This document shows positions 24,501 to 37,596 of a stretch of 64,000 nt of DNA, one piece after another (position 1 is the stretch's first letter; each line of letters begins with the position of its first letter). Source of the stretch: Apostichopus japonicus (Eukaryota; Echinodermata; Holothuroidea; Aspidochirotida; Stichopodidae); contig NC_092564.1 in NCBI RefSeq assembly GCF_037975245.1, positions 14,162,484 through 14,226,483 on the forward strand. Reading direction: 5' to 3'. The position numbers were made by a program, and so were the translations under genes. The notes under the pieces were generated by a model. The model was not told where the DNA came from. It saw nothing but the letters and a program-made list of their open reading frames with translations, and searched no databases.

Positions 24501-27500
24501 ATAGTATATCGCAAGTTCGCAACTGCCGTATGAAGTTTCTATTTCGGAAAAAAATCGAGCGTCTAACGCACACCATCTAGTAAAAGTGTGCTCCATGATA
24601 TCGCACATGATTTAACCGCACGTTATACGAACGGTATTGGTTAAAATGAGTTTAATCAACCGTTTTACGATTCATTTGTTGCAAGTCTTAACCCTTCGCT
24701 GAGAGATTTGTTTCGCTACTACTCTTGTTTTATGATTATCTCGCATCAAACGCAGCTTTGCTGCAAGAAGATTAAAATATTGAAATGTTATAAGTTGTAA
24801 AACCTTGTCAAAACTCCCCAGACAAAATAAACAACTGAAGACTTCAACAGTTTAGAGTACATTTTGTTTGGTCATTGAACCGTAAACGCGAAAGTAATAC
24901 TGACTCCCCGTAAAAGCTTCTTGGTGCCATTATGGGGCTAAACCCATGATAAAACATACATCATGTACGTCTTTCCATCTTGATTATAAACAGACTACTC
25001 TATTTTTCCGAGTGTATAAATGGCATAATTGTCTGGACAATTGTTAATAGTACGTAATATGAACTGTTACTTTCCAGAGTAATGCCGAATTAAAGGACCC
25101 AACTTCCCCCCCCCCCCCCCCTGTTCATCCGCCCGACACAATCGCAATTATAGCAAATCAACCTGAAAGGTGTTCTTTCTACACTAACACTTGGCATTCG
25201 TCACTCTTTACACCTGAAATCGTTAAGGTATAGGACCCTCGAAAGATGATAGTACTATACACAAATTTTTCGCGCGCTTTCAAGGACGAAATTCACAGGA
25301 GTGACTATAGTACATCGGTAGCTGACCTTATACAAAGAATATCGAATTAATTTAAAATTTGAAATCCTGTCGTCATATAAAAAGCAATATACTGTTAGAG
25401 AGTTGGTTTATCGAACTATTATTCTACAACCAATGGGGGTATTTTCAACACGTAAGTGTCACTATCAAAAAGATCATTGAAAATGCACAAGCTATATATA
25501 CCCAAGTGGTTATACAGGGAAAGTGTTATAATATCATGGACGGCGGCGTGTTAGTGTAGCATTCCAGTTTTGATGGATCGAAAATTTGTTTAACTGTGAA
25601 TATAAAGAGTTTAATAAAGAGTACGAGAAGATAGCGAGTGATTTGATGTTCATAGTTAAAACCAGGCCTCGATAGAAGTCCATATACTGTTTTGTAAAAT
25701 GAACCTCTCATTTGTCTTGTGGGCCATCCTCCGGAGGAATGTAGATCTGGTACATGAACGCTCTTGATCATATAGCCTATTCACTGTTTGTTCTCGCTAC
25801 AGACAATCTTATGAATTCATGTTTCAAAACATGAATTTCAAGTGAACACAAATTCTGATTGTAACTTTACATATAATGCCGAAAGGGTCATAGTAAAAAA
25901 AAGTCACATGATTCGATCGTCTTTTACTTTCTTTTTATTTCGGCTTTACCAATTGGTAAAGCGCATCCTGGTTGCTGCATTTTCTCTTTTCTAAGTTCCA
26001 GTACCCCGCTGCTTGGTTGATTAATTAGTTTTAAATGCATTGCCAATTTGTCAATAAACGTAATAGGAGGAGCTAAATCAGACCTCCCTTTATCACTCAG
26101 GGCAAAAGCTTTTAACGTTTCCTATTTGATCGCTTTTACTCTATACCTTTCTTTGAACTGAATTCATCGATTGCTATGTCTCTGAAACGGCGTTGACGGA
26201 ACTCTAGGTCCATAAACTCGTTCTCGTAATTTCATTTTCGTCCACTTTCTTTCTTTTTTTGTTCGATTCCACATTTCCTCGTGTTTTCGAGGTTCCAATT
26301 ACTACTGGGATTTGCCTATTAGATTTACACCAGAGTAATTTTAAAAACGATTCTCTCAGTTAAGTGAAAAATGACTCTTAGCATTTCCGTTTCGTTTCTA
26401 ATGTATCACTAAAGATTTCTACAATTATGGTGTTTGTTGACAACTCCGAGAGGCAGAAAGTTGTCGTTTGATTTTATACAGCACCAAACTAACTGCCACA
26501 GATTGCCAGTGAACCGCCATAAATACATAAAGCTATGGCAGCACATGGATATTGTGAATACACACATAGTTGTATCAGTATCAGAAGGAAAACTTTATAG
26601 AAACAGTCAAGAAAAATGGTAACACTGTTAACATCATATAATATGATTTCATTAACAGTGATAAAAATAACAGCATCGTTGAAGGAAACCGTATTGTATA
26701 GTCAGTCAGGTCGACAAATGAAATGATAATCCAAAAACATCAATGAAGTAACAGCGGAGGAACCAGCAATCAAACTGTGCAAGATTCCAGCCTTTGTTAT
26801 TTTCTCACAATTGAATCCATAAACTACCTATAACATTCCTTTATTCTTTTCATACATGGAGATAGAACCAAAGCAAGTTATGGTCAGATAACTTTCCCGC
26901 AGAGGAAGGCTTAAAGAGCCCTTCTGAGTTAACCTCCGGTACTGTTAAGTGCCTCTTGACCGTGTTTCTACGAACGCGAGCACAAATTTCTCATTTCTTG
27001 GACTATTGAACTTGACGGACATGAAAACTGACAAGAAAAGACAAGACGGCCAGTTGGGACGTAGACAGACAGCAGTCCGTCGGAATGACCAGGTCGAAGT
27101 TAGCAATGTGCGGAAACAAACCGTCGTGGGAAACAAACCGCCAAAAGCGCGCCGCAGAACATATTCAACGATTAACGATACGTCTTGTTTCCTCTTATTC
27201 TGCTTTGCTGCATTGAGGTTCAGTATAGCTTGTAATGGTGCAATCACGAGAAATAGTTAGACAGCAGATATGAATACAACCCTTCTTCGTAAACCACCCA
27301 TTTATCAATACTGCTTAACTTAGTGGTTCTTGTGAAGAACTTCTTCAAATTCTCAGTCATGTTACCGATGTCATTATCAAGACCATATCGGATAACCTAA
27401 CAGCCTTCCCTTGTTCATAGCCTATTGAAAGTAACTAGGACCAGGCAACAAGAATGCATCGGTTGTTTTAATATTGCGTGAGGCGCCGATACCCAACCTT

Positions 27501-30500
27501 CATATATAACATTTTAATAGAGATCTTGGCGATGAACGACTGCACACAAATATTGGAGGACACTTTTGCTCGTTTGGGAGAAATCAAGATTTAAAATGTC
27601 AATCAATGTGTGATGTCATAGCGCCCCACTCAACTGTTTCATTTCCCTGTGTTTTTTGTTGTTGATATATTCAAGGTGATTGAAAACACTTTAAATTCAG
27701 GGAAACGGATCCCATATATACTGCAGTAAAACAAACATGGCAATAAATGAACCCATCGGCAGTTGGGTCCTTCAGTGTTGTGGCTTTCGTTTCATGTACA
27801 AAGTCTCCGTGTCGCCCGCAAGATCCATGTAGGGACCGACCGACCCTGTTCTAAATGGATTAAGATACTTCCTAAAGCTGTCTTGGCACGTTGTTTATTA
27901 CAAGTATATCGCATATATCAGGGAATGGTTGGGCGTGTTTTTCCCTGTTAAAGTACTTCCACTGTAACCCTGAGAATTACCAGCAACAACCCAATTAACG
28001 TCTCTGAAGATATTATCGTCCTATCATAGCGTATTATCTTCGCTGCTTCGGGTACATTAGTGCATCACTTTCAATCAAATTTGAATGAGGCCACGCGATG
28101 GTAAAACCAGAAAGCCAACTGACCGTTGCTCCTTGTCCATATTTCAACACTACAGACAAGATTTTGACAATGTTGACTTAAATGTTCCTGTATCCATCTA
28201 ACTAACATGTTTACAAATTGCAAGTACGTTGATTTTATGGACCTCAAGTAACCTTTGACATTCACAGACTAAGGAGAATGCACATAACAAGTATGAAGGT
28301 TGTTGAATCTTTGCTGTTGGAATTATTATCCATATATATATATATATATATAGACTCTAGCCCTCTATAACAACCGATAGGATTCTTGATATACTGTTTT
28401 ACTGAAGTTCATCCAAGCTTGACTTTTGTAGTAACCATGCAGCGTGTTTATAAGCTTGTAAGACTTTGACCGCCACCAATTCCAATAGGCTGCTTGCACT
28501 GTGCTCATCACGAAAATCTATATACAAACCAGGTATGACGTTTACTTGATAAAAAGTACCCTTTTGAGTTATCACACTTGCAAAGGTTTCAGACTTTCAC
28601 CCTCTGTTGATCCGAATGACCTTTGATCCCCACCAATTTATTGTATATACATATAGCACATATGAAGTTCAATAAGTTGCCCTTTTTATGCTTGTGTACA
28701 AGAGTGTCATAATATATACATACACGATATTATTACCACATAGGCTTCTTTTGCTTTCGGCAAGAATTACGAATCCCATTCGCATGTCCGAGGTCAAAAA
28801 TTAAAAGTACGGAAATTACTTTGATAATTAATTGATTCATATTTCACAGTGCATGTATGTCGAGGGCACTCTTCCAAGACAGAAGGGAAAACACCAGGGG
28901 GATCACTAATTGATGTTGCAATAACAACAACTTGTTCATTCGAATGATGCAGTGCTGGAAATAGCTAGTGTAATAAGTTTCGTAAAAGATCAATGTATTT
29001 TTGTCATCATTTTCGCTTTATCTTTCTAACGTCAAAATAAAATGCTTTGGATCCAGCTTACGTATCCTGGGGCCTGCCTAGAACACAACGAACAAAAGTC
29101 TACCGTTTTGACTCCATCCATCAAAGTTGCATGCCTCCTGAAGGTTTTACTGAAAGTAAACACCAACATGTCAGAGACTGTGGCCGTCAGCTCATAAACA
29201 TTTCTTGCAAAATGTTCTGCATCCCTATACTTCAAATTTGACAAACCTAATGTATCTTTGATTGTATGACTAGAGGGAAATGAGGGAATGTTCATGAGAA
29301 AGAAACAGCAATTCCCCTTTTTGATCTAACTCTGGGTCCTTGCAAAATGCAAAGATGAATCAACGGCTGCTAATATATAAGAAATCTTTGGCGTTCTTGT
29401 CCAGTCTGTTGTAATGTAGACATCACACATTGGTTCAATGGCATATCGCGTATCATCAAAGAAGCAGCAAGGGTTAAAATGTGAAATGTATTTACAAACG
29501 GACGCCATCGTACCTCAACGCAGTATTGGTTGCACATGAAGTTGTACTTTTGCGTTGGACAAGAATCCGTCGGTTCTGCTACTCCTGGAGTCCTGGCAGA
29601 CTTGTAAAGAGTCTGTACTTACAGTACTACGGACACCTAAGCCAATTTGCCCCATATTCAGTACACTTGTTGTGTGTGATAATCTCTTACCAAATCTGTT
29701 CGTTTCTAAGATCAACACATTTAAAGTTTTTGTTTAAATCTGGGAACTCATTGAATATGTACAAACTATGACGTGGAGTGTTGCGCTCATCAAAATTGAT
29801 TAAAATGAAGGTTGTAAAAACGAAGGAATAACATAACAGAAAGTTAGGCAGTCACTGCCTTTACACCATCCATACAGTGCATGATTAGCTAATGTTTATT
29901 CATAAATAAAACTAGAGTTAAGAAAAGAATTGTAAAATGGTCAATCTTTAATGGATTTTGATGGGAGTTGAAGCTATTTTCACGATGTACAATGCCTTAT
30001 TAGAGTGGTTAGGACAATGGTGCCCGTAGACCTTTATAAGCCTTACATACTCGTACCCATACCAAGAGAGAATTCTACTGGTATAATCGTACCAATATTC
30101 TACTATACATGTCTGTACTGTGTTCACACATACTGTATATACCATTCAATTTGACGTCAGAAAGCAATGCGGCGATTAATCAACGACCGTTAAGGAGCTC
30201 ATGCAACATGTTTTATGGACCTTATCTTTCCATCAACCGTTAAAGTTTTCGCCAGAGTCGACAAAAATTGTTGCTTTCAACTGCCAAACTTTAGCTTGAA
30301 TAAGTGTCTCGATTGTTTATTCTGGATTTGTAAGTGATATTATTAAAGCGATCAGTTTTATTTTTCTGGGCGTCATATTTTGTCCGAATCGAATAAGGAA
30401 ATTGATTACTGAAAATTGCACAAAAGGAGCACGGTTTTGGTCACTTAAAATCTTCTTTTTTCCATCAATGTACTTGGTGCGCTGACACAATTGCTATGAA

Positions 30501-30904
30501 GGAGGGAATGAACCAAAACATGTGACTGCAGTATACATGTTTAATAACAGGTATATGGCATACTTGGTAAAATACTTATGATATTTATCAAAATGTGATG
30601 GTAAGAGGGAGTAAGAGAGAGAGGGGCCGTGTGTATGCCTTATGTGTGTGTCTGTGTGTGAGCGTGTTAGGTTGAATATGGACATCTGATTTGTGAGGTA
30701 TTTAGTAGCAAAAGCAAACATCAAATTCAGTCTAACCCATGAACGTTATAGTCAGAAATAAGACCAATATCTACAACTTTACAAAAGTATACTAACATCC
30801 TGTAAATCGTTTTTTGGAATTTACTCTAATATTAGCATGAAACCAACTCTCTGTGATTAAGGGGAACATATCTTAGAAAAAAATAGTATGAAAGCCTGCC
30901 TTCT

Positions 30905-30932
30905 TTCGTTTTCTTTCTTTCTTTCTTTCTTT
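30905..30932 (+). repeat. TTTC microsatellite
   Basis: About six CTTT units with flanking imperfect copies. Confidence 0.8.
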
Positions 30933-32671
30933 TTGTTTCTTAATATTCTATACTGGATCATAATCACACTGACTTGATTCATTGTAATGCGACAAATTCG
31001 TCACGCTGTCTTGTTTCGTAAATTGTGGTCTGTAATATACAAATGACTTTACTTATAACTCACAACATTAGTTCTAGCTAACATTTGGCTGGTTAAATTC
31101 GACAATATATAAATTACTGCCAACAAATATGAAGTAAACCAGGCATAACAATAACACCAAGCACATGTTAGCCAAATAAGTATAATGAGTTGATAACTTT
31201 ACTACGACACGCGTTCAAGACAGAGGCTTATCAATATACAAAAACGGGTAGTGTCAAGCTTCCCGGATATATATTGCTCTATAACTGATTTCTTTCTAAC
31301 ACAAATTATGTATTGATATCCCCTATATATAGCTTTGCAAGCTAAACAGCCTATCCAAAGCCATACTGTACGGTACAATAGTACACTATCGTATATACGT
31401 TATGTATCTTTGGCCAAACTGCAGATCTTTAATATTAATTGTTTTCTGCTGATGTCTATAGTGCGACCTAACAAGACGACAAATGACTCCTACAGTTGGT
31501 TGGCTTTTAATCAGTTGATGTCACTTACACGGTGTTACGCTTCATCAAATAATTCAATGTCATTCGCGCTGAAGTCGACCTGAGAGGTGGCAAGTTCAAC
31601 AGGCTCGTTTTTCGTGACATCTAATCAAAATTGTCAAGTCAATGCTGATGTATGCCGAGACGTATGGAAATATTCAATTTTAATATCGCATGTGATTTTC
31701 TGCTTTACCTAGCGAAATAAATAGCATAGTATGGACTATATATTGTATACTGCCTTGTCTCCTTCGATCTAACGGTCAACGTGTTAAGCTTTACTAATGC
31801 AATTATTGTCGAAAACAACAGCAACGCTAGATCTTAATGTAAACAGGTTTGTTGCATTCATGTTACAAAAGGAGAGACTCCGTTCTCTGGCATCTCAACT
31901 TGTCGGTTTCCCGAAACTACGGAGTCACTCTTTCCGACCTTACAAAGTTGTGAGGGGACCGTGGATTGACTATAACACGGATCGCAAAGTCGGTAATAAC
32001 TATTACGGTTAGATTCGTCCAACACGGCAACATACAGAAATGCTGTACTCAAAGCCGAAGACTTCGTTGCTACAAATACGGCTAGACCGTCAGTTCTCAG
32101 AAAGGATGATATTACTAAAACCATAGGGTATGCACTGTTTGTCAACGTCAAGAAACATTCAACAGGTAGAATAAAATTATCAACGGAATATTAAAATTGT
32201 ACTATGTACTATTAAATTAGTAGCCTAAATGTTGATACTATTTATTATACAGTTAACATGTTGAAAAAAAAATTGTTTGACACAGAAATTGTTAATCCCC
32301 TACATAAAAACCCATGATCCTCATGCTTTGTAGGTTAGTCCATTATGTTGATAGGGGTAACGTATTAGTACGTACAGTGTATAGTAATACAACTCAACCA
32401 ATGGTTAGGTAAGCAGACCAATTCTATAGTGGGAGCAACAGGGGACTAAAACTTCTTGTCTAATTTATTGGTTCAGTACTTTTGTCATTTTGGTATTTAT
32501 GTAAACCTTCCCCTAAGACTGTTTCCTTCATTTGCTGTACTTTGTTGACCGTCATACACAACAAGTCCACCTCCCTTCTCAATGTCACCCATGTGGGTGC
32601 TGTCCAATATTACGGTACATGCACATTATGCATATATTACTACGACGATCTTTATGTCCGGGTTTTACGCA

Positions 32672-32733
32672 AGACTTACTCAAATTAATCTTATCGCTTT
32701 TAAGACTTACTCAAATTAATCTTATCGCTTTTA
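32672..32733 (+). repeat. Perfect 31-bp tandem duplication, two copies
   Basis: Identical units beginning AGACTTACTCAAATTAATCT at 32672-32702 and 32703-32733, only about 160 bp past the exon 2 donor, in the start of intron 2. Perfect identity suggests a young slippage event or an assembly-level duplication. Confidence 0.92.
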
Positions 32734-32892
32734 CGTGTGTGGTGAACGACCGTATATTATCTGAAATACTAACCCCTGACAACTCGATGCGTATTGCAAA
32801 ACGCAACAACGAAAAAACAGCAGCGGCGGGTTTGAACAAAGATTGGAAGAAGGCATTACTAATGAAAGAAAAAAGTGAATTATAAAATGTAC

Positions 32893-33203
32893 CTGTTCTC
32901 CATTGGCGTCGAAGTCGTAACCGAATTCTGCTAGGGCCTTCTCCTTCACTTTCGCAGCAAACTGGTCGTAATGTTCACTTTTCTCAGAGTAGAGTTGTAT
33001 CGTCATCAGTGCGCGGTACGCCTCCCTTGCTTGTTTGTTGGTTTCGTCCGAATCACTTTGGCGATACCAGCTGGGGTCCCCGAAATACTTGCTGTCGAAT
33101 GGATTCACGCTGAAAAAGGCGTAATCTCCTGCGGTCATATTCATGTTGTGTGCTTCTATCATAATTTGTCGTACGGTATCACTGGATGCGCATATGAAAA
33201 CAA
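32893..33203 (-). CDS. Exon 2: central ectodomain shared by both first exons
   Basis: 311 bp, acceptor TTGACTTCAACAG and donor GAACAG/GTACAT. Two entering bases complete a Val codon begun by either exon 1A or 1B, followed by 103 codons in phase 0. It opens Val-Phe-Ile-Cys-Ala-Ser-Ser-Asp-Thr-Val-Arg, the NPR motif 'I-Y-I-C-S-S-x-D-x-x-R', whose Cys is the partner of the third exon-1 cysteine in the second NPR-A disulfide. Next comes Asp-Tyr-Ala-Phe-Phe-Ser-Val-Asn-Pro-Phe (NPR 'D-Y-V-F-F-x-x-D-x-F'), a tail with Ala-Arg-Glu-Ala-Tyr-Arg-Ala and a helix ending Phe-Gly-Tyr-Asp-Phe-Asp-Ala-Asn-Gly-Glu-Gln. The first in-frame Met upstream is not a real start. Only one copy of this exon exists in the window. 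Confidence 0.95.
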
Positions 33204-34540
33204 CTGTTGAAGTCAAAGGGGAGAGAGAGAGTAAGATTTGGTACGTGATTGGCAGATAAAAATTACTTGTTTAACTAATCTTTTAGTAACAACTTATTTG
33301 GAGGCTTCTTATAATTTACTGTTTCGTTTATGATGCAACAATAAAACTAACTGAATGCAGCGACCCATGGTGACGGTATAAATACTAAATACCACCATGA
33401 ATCTTCAACCCCCCCCCCCCTATACGTCCGTACACGTGCTATGATCAGTAAAATCAGTTTACGAATTTAAAGAGATTGAAAGAAACGTCGTTCAAAATGA
33501 TTTCACTGATATGCATGGACAGAATGTAAAATGACGTCGTCAAAGTAACTATTTATCTAATGTTATTATGATTTTAATTCAGAGGTATCGCATCATCAAA
33601 CCTAAAACTGACACATTTCCTTGGTGTCCGACGTACACTTCAATCCAACAACTAATTGTCAGAGACGTTGCACATATTACTTAGAATTTAAGAAAAATCC
33701 TTGGAAAACTATCGCCCTGAAACAAGGAGGAGAACGTTCTTGTTTTTGTCAACACCGAATTCAAATGCGTTTATTTCCATATTACAGAAATGTATATTTA
33801 GACATCTTTATTTATTTTTTCTTATTTGTGGTTATATTTGAACCCCCCCCCCCCTGCCCTTTCCCAAATCAGTTTATCTTTTGTTTTGACAAAACTTTTG
33901 CAAGCTGTTTGTACGAGGTCATCATATTTCATATGTCAAATTCATGTTCAGTCTACACAAGGAAAATCTCTTGAAGCGAATTTAAAAATTTATCGTCTAT
34001 GCAGGCGTAACTTTCACGAGTAATCTGTTGCACACATAGCAGAGAAATTGATACAAACAATTCCCCTTATAACTGTTGGCGCCCAGGGACTCTCTTCCCA
34101 CGGTCAATGTATACAAAGTCTCCACCCGCATCTCCACGAGTACGTATACTAGTATACATGATAAGTGCCATCAAAAGATTAAGACAGTTATATGGTTTGT
34201 AAATTCAATCTGCCCAATCGTGGATTATGTTCATCTATATAGGGCTGGCTGTTCTGCGTTACATAAAATAATGTGGATGTCAAGTTTTGACAGCCGGAAT
34301 GGTAGAAAATTAAATAATTGAAACAAAGTAATTTCAATTATTTATGAACATTAAAATAACTTTTGGAAATATCCCCAAATTGTCACGTCCATGCGTGCCT
34401 CGGCAATTTGGACGCCGTCAATCTTCATTAATATTATAAAGTTATTATAATAAACTAAGCAAAAATTATTCGCGGAAAGAAATGTTATGCAGTCAATACG
34501 AACGGTTGTTCGGAATATCTGTATGTATGTATGTATGCAT

Positions 34541-34598
34541 GTATATGTATATATATATATAGATATATAAGGCGTATATATATATAGATATATAAGGC

Positions 34599-34642
<44 letters not shown>

Positions 34643-34643
34643 C

Positions 34644-34716
<73 letters not shown>
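34541..34716. repeat. Compound AT microsatellite with AGGCG interruptions
   Basis: Alternating AT with TATAAGGCGTATAT repeated three times, the last separated by longer pure AT runs. An open frame through it is an Ile-Tyr artefact. Confidence 0.93.
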
Positions 34717-34717
<1 letters not shown>

Positions 34718-35404
34718 TTTACTTTATACTGTTTTTCCCCTTTACTGCACGACGCATGAATTGATGCAGATGATTTGCAAGGCATATGTCGACTATCACA
34801 TTATGTTCTGCATTTCTGCATGACGTAACTGTGCACATGGTTCTTGTTACTGATCAAAATAATGATTGTGATAACATTCATGAATTTGTCAACTGGGGAT
34901 ACAATTTTGTCATTGAACCATAAAAAAATGCACTTAACGGTAAAGCATTTATCCAATTATTTGACACAACTGAACAAGATAAGGCGGACGAATAAGGGAT
35001 TCCAAAATATCTTACATACGTCTATATTACATAACAATAAAACTGTTACCACTTGCCACCTAGGGAAATGGTGCAAATGTAACCATCCGTGGAAGCATAC
35101 ATGTCGGATTAGTTTCATAAGACATGAAGGAATTTAAACTCGTGATAGCGGTATCAATATCTGTTTGCTATATAATTTGAAAACTAAGAGTATCATACGC
35201 TGATAAGTGAACGAAATCCGCGCCAAAACAAAACAAAACATGTTTGCCATAATGTTTCTGATGGCAGTTATACACAGCGCTATAACACCTTAACACGTCT
35301 CATAATCTTTTCCCTTTGTTGACGGGTGATGATCAATGTATTCGGTTCTTAATTAAGGCCATATCCATGTAAGGAGATACATAGTTAATGTTTATATCGA
35401 ATAT

Positions 35405-35497
35405 CGAATTATTTGATGTTGTGCAATTGACAGTGTATCACATTGGGTATTATACCCAATGTGATACACTGTCAATTGCACAACATCAAATAATTCG
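35405..35497. repeat. Perfect 46-bp inverted repeat with 1-base spacer
   Basis: Left arm 35405-35450 (from CGAATTATTTGATGTTGTGC) and right arm 35452-35497 are exact reverse complements over 46 bases with a single T at 35451. The match stops abruptly on both sides, and TAT lies on each flank (35402-35404 and 35498-35500). It would form a cruciform in DNA or a stable hairpin in RNA. It sits in intron 1 downstream of both first exons. Confidence 0.95.
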
Positions 35498-37145
35498 TAT
35501 ACCCGCATGATATACGTTAGACCATGTGCCAATCAAATTGCAGATGGGATTTGTAAGTTGGTAGTAGCATCAAGTAAACCATTTGAAAATGTCTTGCAAG
35601 TCTAATACGATTGAATATACCATTATATCAAAAAGCATAAATCATAAATCAAACTTTATTAGAGTATATCGTGGTTCCTCTTTGTTTACTAAGAAGGTTT
35701 TTATTTAATTCATTTCGATAGTATCGTCAAGTTTTATGGTCAGTTATTAAGCCAAGTTGTTTATCAAAGTAACAGTTAAAATCTCTCCATGTGCCCAGGC
35801 ACATTTAAAAACAAAAATTGGGGTCGAAACTCCTCACGACATGGAAACTTAAAAGCAGTTACATACTTAATTTCTATCTGCTGATAATGTTAGCACACGA
35901 TTAAATAGTGTCTCCCGACCATCATTTACATAAATGCCACTAGCAACGAAAATGATTTGGCTCCATGCATATGATTACAATCTTGAGATTTAAGTTATAC
36001 ATTAAACTACCTTGCTTGGGCTACCAATCAACAGAATGAGCTTCTGTGTATTTTGTTAAAGAGATAAGGTCCTGTAAAGAAACTTGAGCAGAAGTTATCT
36101 CTGCGACAAAAAATAGTTTGCGAAAAGTTGGCTGACGACAGAATAAACTCTGTTTCCGTTTAGTCGACAATATCCTGCGACTAATTTATGAAAATCTATC
36201 CGAAATAATCTATCAGATTGCGAAGGATTTAAGAAACTCTGATATGCTTATTGTACAGTAAATGTTATTATTTTTTGTGAAACAATTTCTAAATTATATC
36301 CAAAAAAGTTGAGTTTATTAAGTTAAGAATGAAAAACGTGTCCTGATTCCCCCATATAAAGTATAAATATGATGCTAAATCTATCAGATGTCAACAAAAA
36401 AAGATGGAAAAACTTATTGCAACCTGTCACTGATTCAAAGTTTCATTCAGTTTGCGTTCGGCGGTTTGTCAGCCACCTCTGTTCTGTAGCTCTGGCTAAA
36501 CTAGGATTTATCGTTCATAAGGCTTATTGTTCATAAACGCTTTTAACTGTATAGCCTTGTACCATTTTCATACTGGGTCGCTAGAAGTTTCGACTGTACC
36601 TGTCACAATATACAATCAGCTTTGTATTTCATAGCACAGGAACAACTGTAGCCTTTTGCATCTTGGAAGCTTTTCAGATGTCCGTAACGGTGGACGTGCC
36701 GAGGTGGGGTCGGGGAGGGGGAAGGAGGGGGAAGGAGGGCTCCGTATACATTGCTCCCAATTTTACAATGAGCTGGGACACTTGTCAAGTAACACAAGCG
36801 TGTTAGTGACAATGCAAACACTTGAAGTAGGGATCATCTTGCCCTCTCCCTCTCCATGTCCCGTTTTTCTTTGGCAAACCCGTTTACAACAGTTGACAGA
36901 CACTTCGATAAAAGATAAAGTAAATCCATTATTTGCTAATGACACTCTCTATATCTTAACAAAGTAATGAAGAGATATCTACACATTAAAGTTCCATCTA
37001 TTTATGATTATAAAACTAAACATCCTTACAGGTGAAAACATTCGTTGACGACGTGAAAGGTATATGTTTGCAATGAAAGAATATTATTTCTATATATCCA
37101 TGAATTACAAGCTTGACGTTTCCTGTGACCTACTACCTCCCCTCT

Positions 37146-37380
37146 CATGAATATGCAGTATACACGTCATATGTTACGGTACAGTATAGATAATTCGTCA
37201 ACATATTCGCATATACACCACCATGAATATGTATAGTATACACAATTCCACATCATACCGTACAGTAGAGATAGTTCTTCAACCTATTCGCATTTACATC
37301 ACCATGAATAGGTCTATGTAGTTTACACATCAAATGTTACAGTATAGCTCATTCTCCAACCTATTCGCAGTTACATCCAT
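37146..37380 (+). repeat. Three tandem units of about 80 bp
   Basis: Units start at CATGAATA (37146, 37222, 37303), contain GTTACAGTATAG-like and CAACCTATTCGCA words and end near TACATCAC. They are diverged from one another. The array ends about 215 bp from the exon 1B donor. Confidence 0.75.
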
Positions 37381-37596
37381 CTCTGCAAAAGAAAACAAAT
37401 CGGTGTATCTGAAAGCATGCCCAAAATGACCTTTCACCTAATTTTCTGATACGCGCAAATCCCGGGGTGTGGTGTCCACACCGTGTGGGGCCCTTCCAAT
37501 GTGTCGACCTTACATAAATAAATAAAAAAGGGGGATCGCTCGCCAACAATGTTTTATGAAAGACAGGAGGACAGATAAACATCGTAACGTACTCAC

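Larger units (their letters stand above)
19739..32892. other. Intron 2 (13.2 kb), repeats only
   Basis: Contains the 2.65-kb repeat array (20164-22813), a GC-rich hAT-like fragment (22965-23035), a 39-bp duplication (23507-23584), hAT MITE copy 2 (24134-24500), an oligo-C tract near 25107, a short AT microsatellite near 28331, a TTTC tract (30905-30932) and a 31-bp tandem duplication (32672-32733). No other exon recognised; a frame of 103 codons at 26949-27260 matches nothing I know. Confidence 0.6.
33204..37596. other. Intron 1B (4.4 kb); also the 3' part of intron 1A
   Basis: Holds an oligo-C tract near 33411 and 33842, an AT microsatellite (34541-34716), the 93-bp palindrome (35405-35497), G/A-rich and C/T-rich stretches near 36.7-36.9 kb and three ~80-bp tandem units (37146-37380). 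No second copy of exon 2 or 3 seen. Confidence 0.65.

Noticed and set aside
26945-27260. Overlapping 100- and 103-codon frames on both strands
   Set aside because: No motif, splice context or family resemblance; within intron 2 and compatible with chance.
32731-33216. Exon 2 as a free-standing 161-codon protein
   Set aside because: The first Met lies upstream of a clear AG acceptor and the last ~50 codons lie past the GT donor; only 33203-32893 aligns with NPRs.
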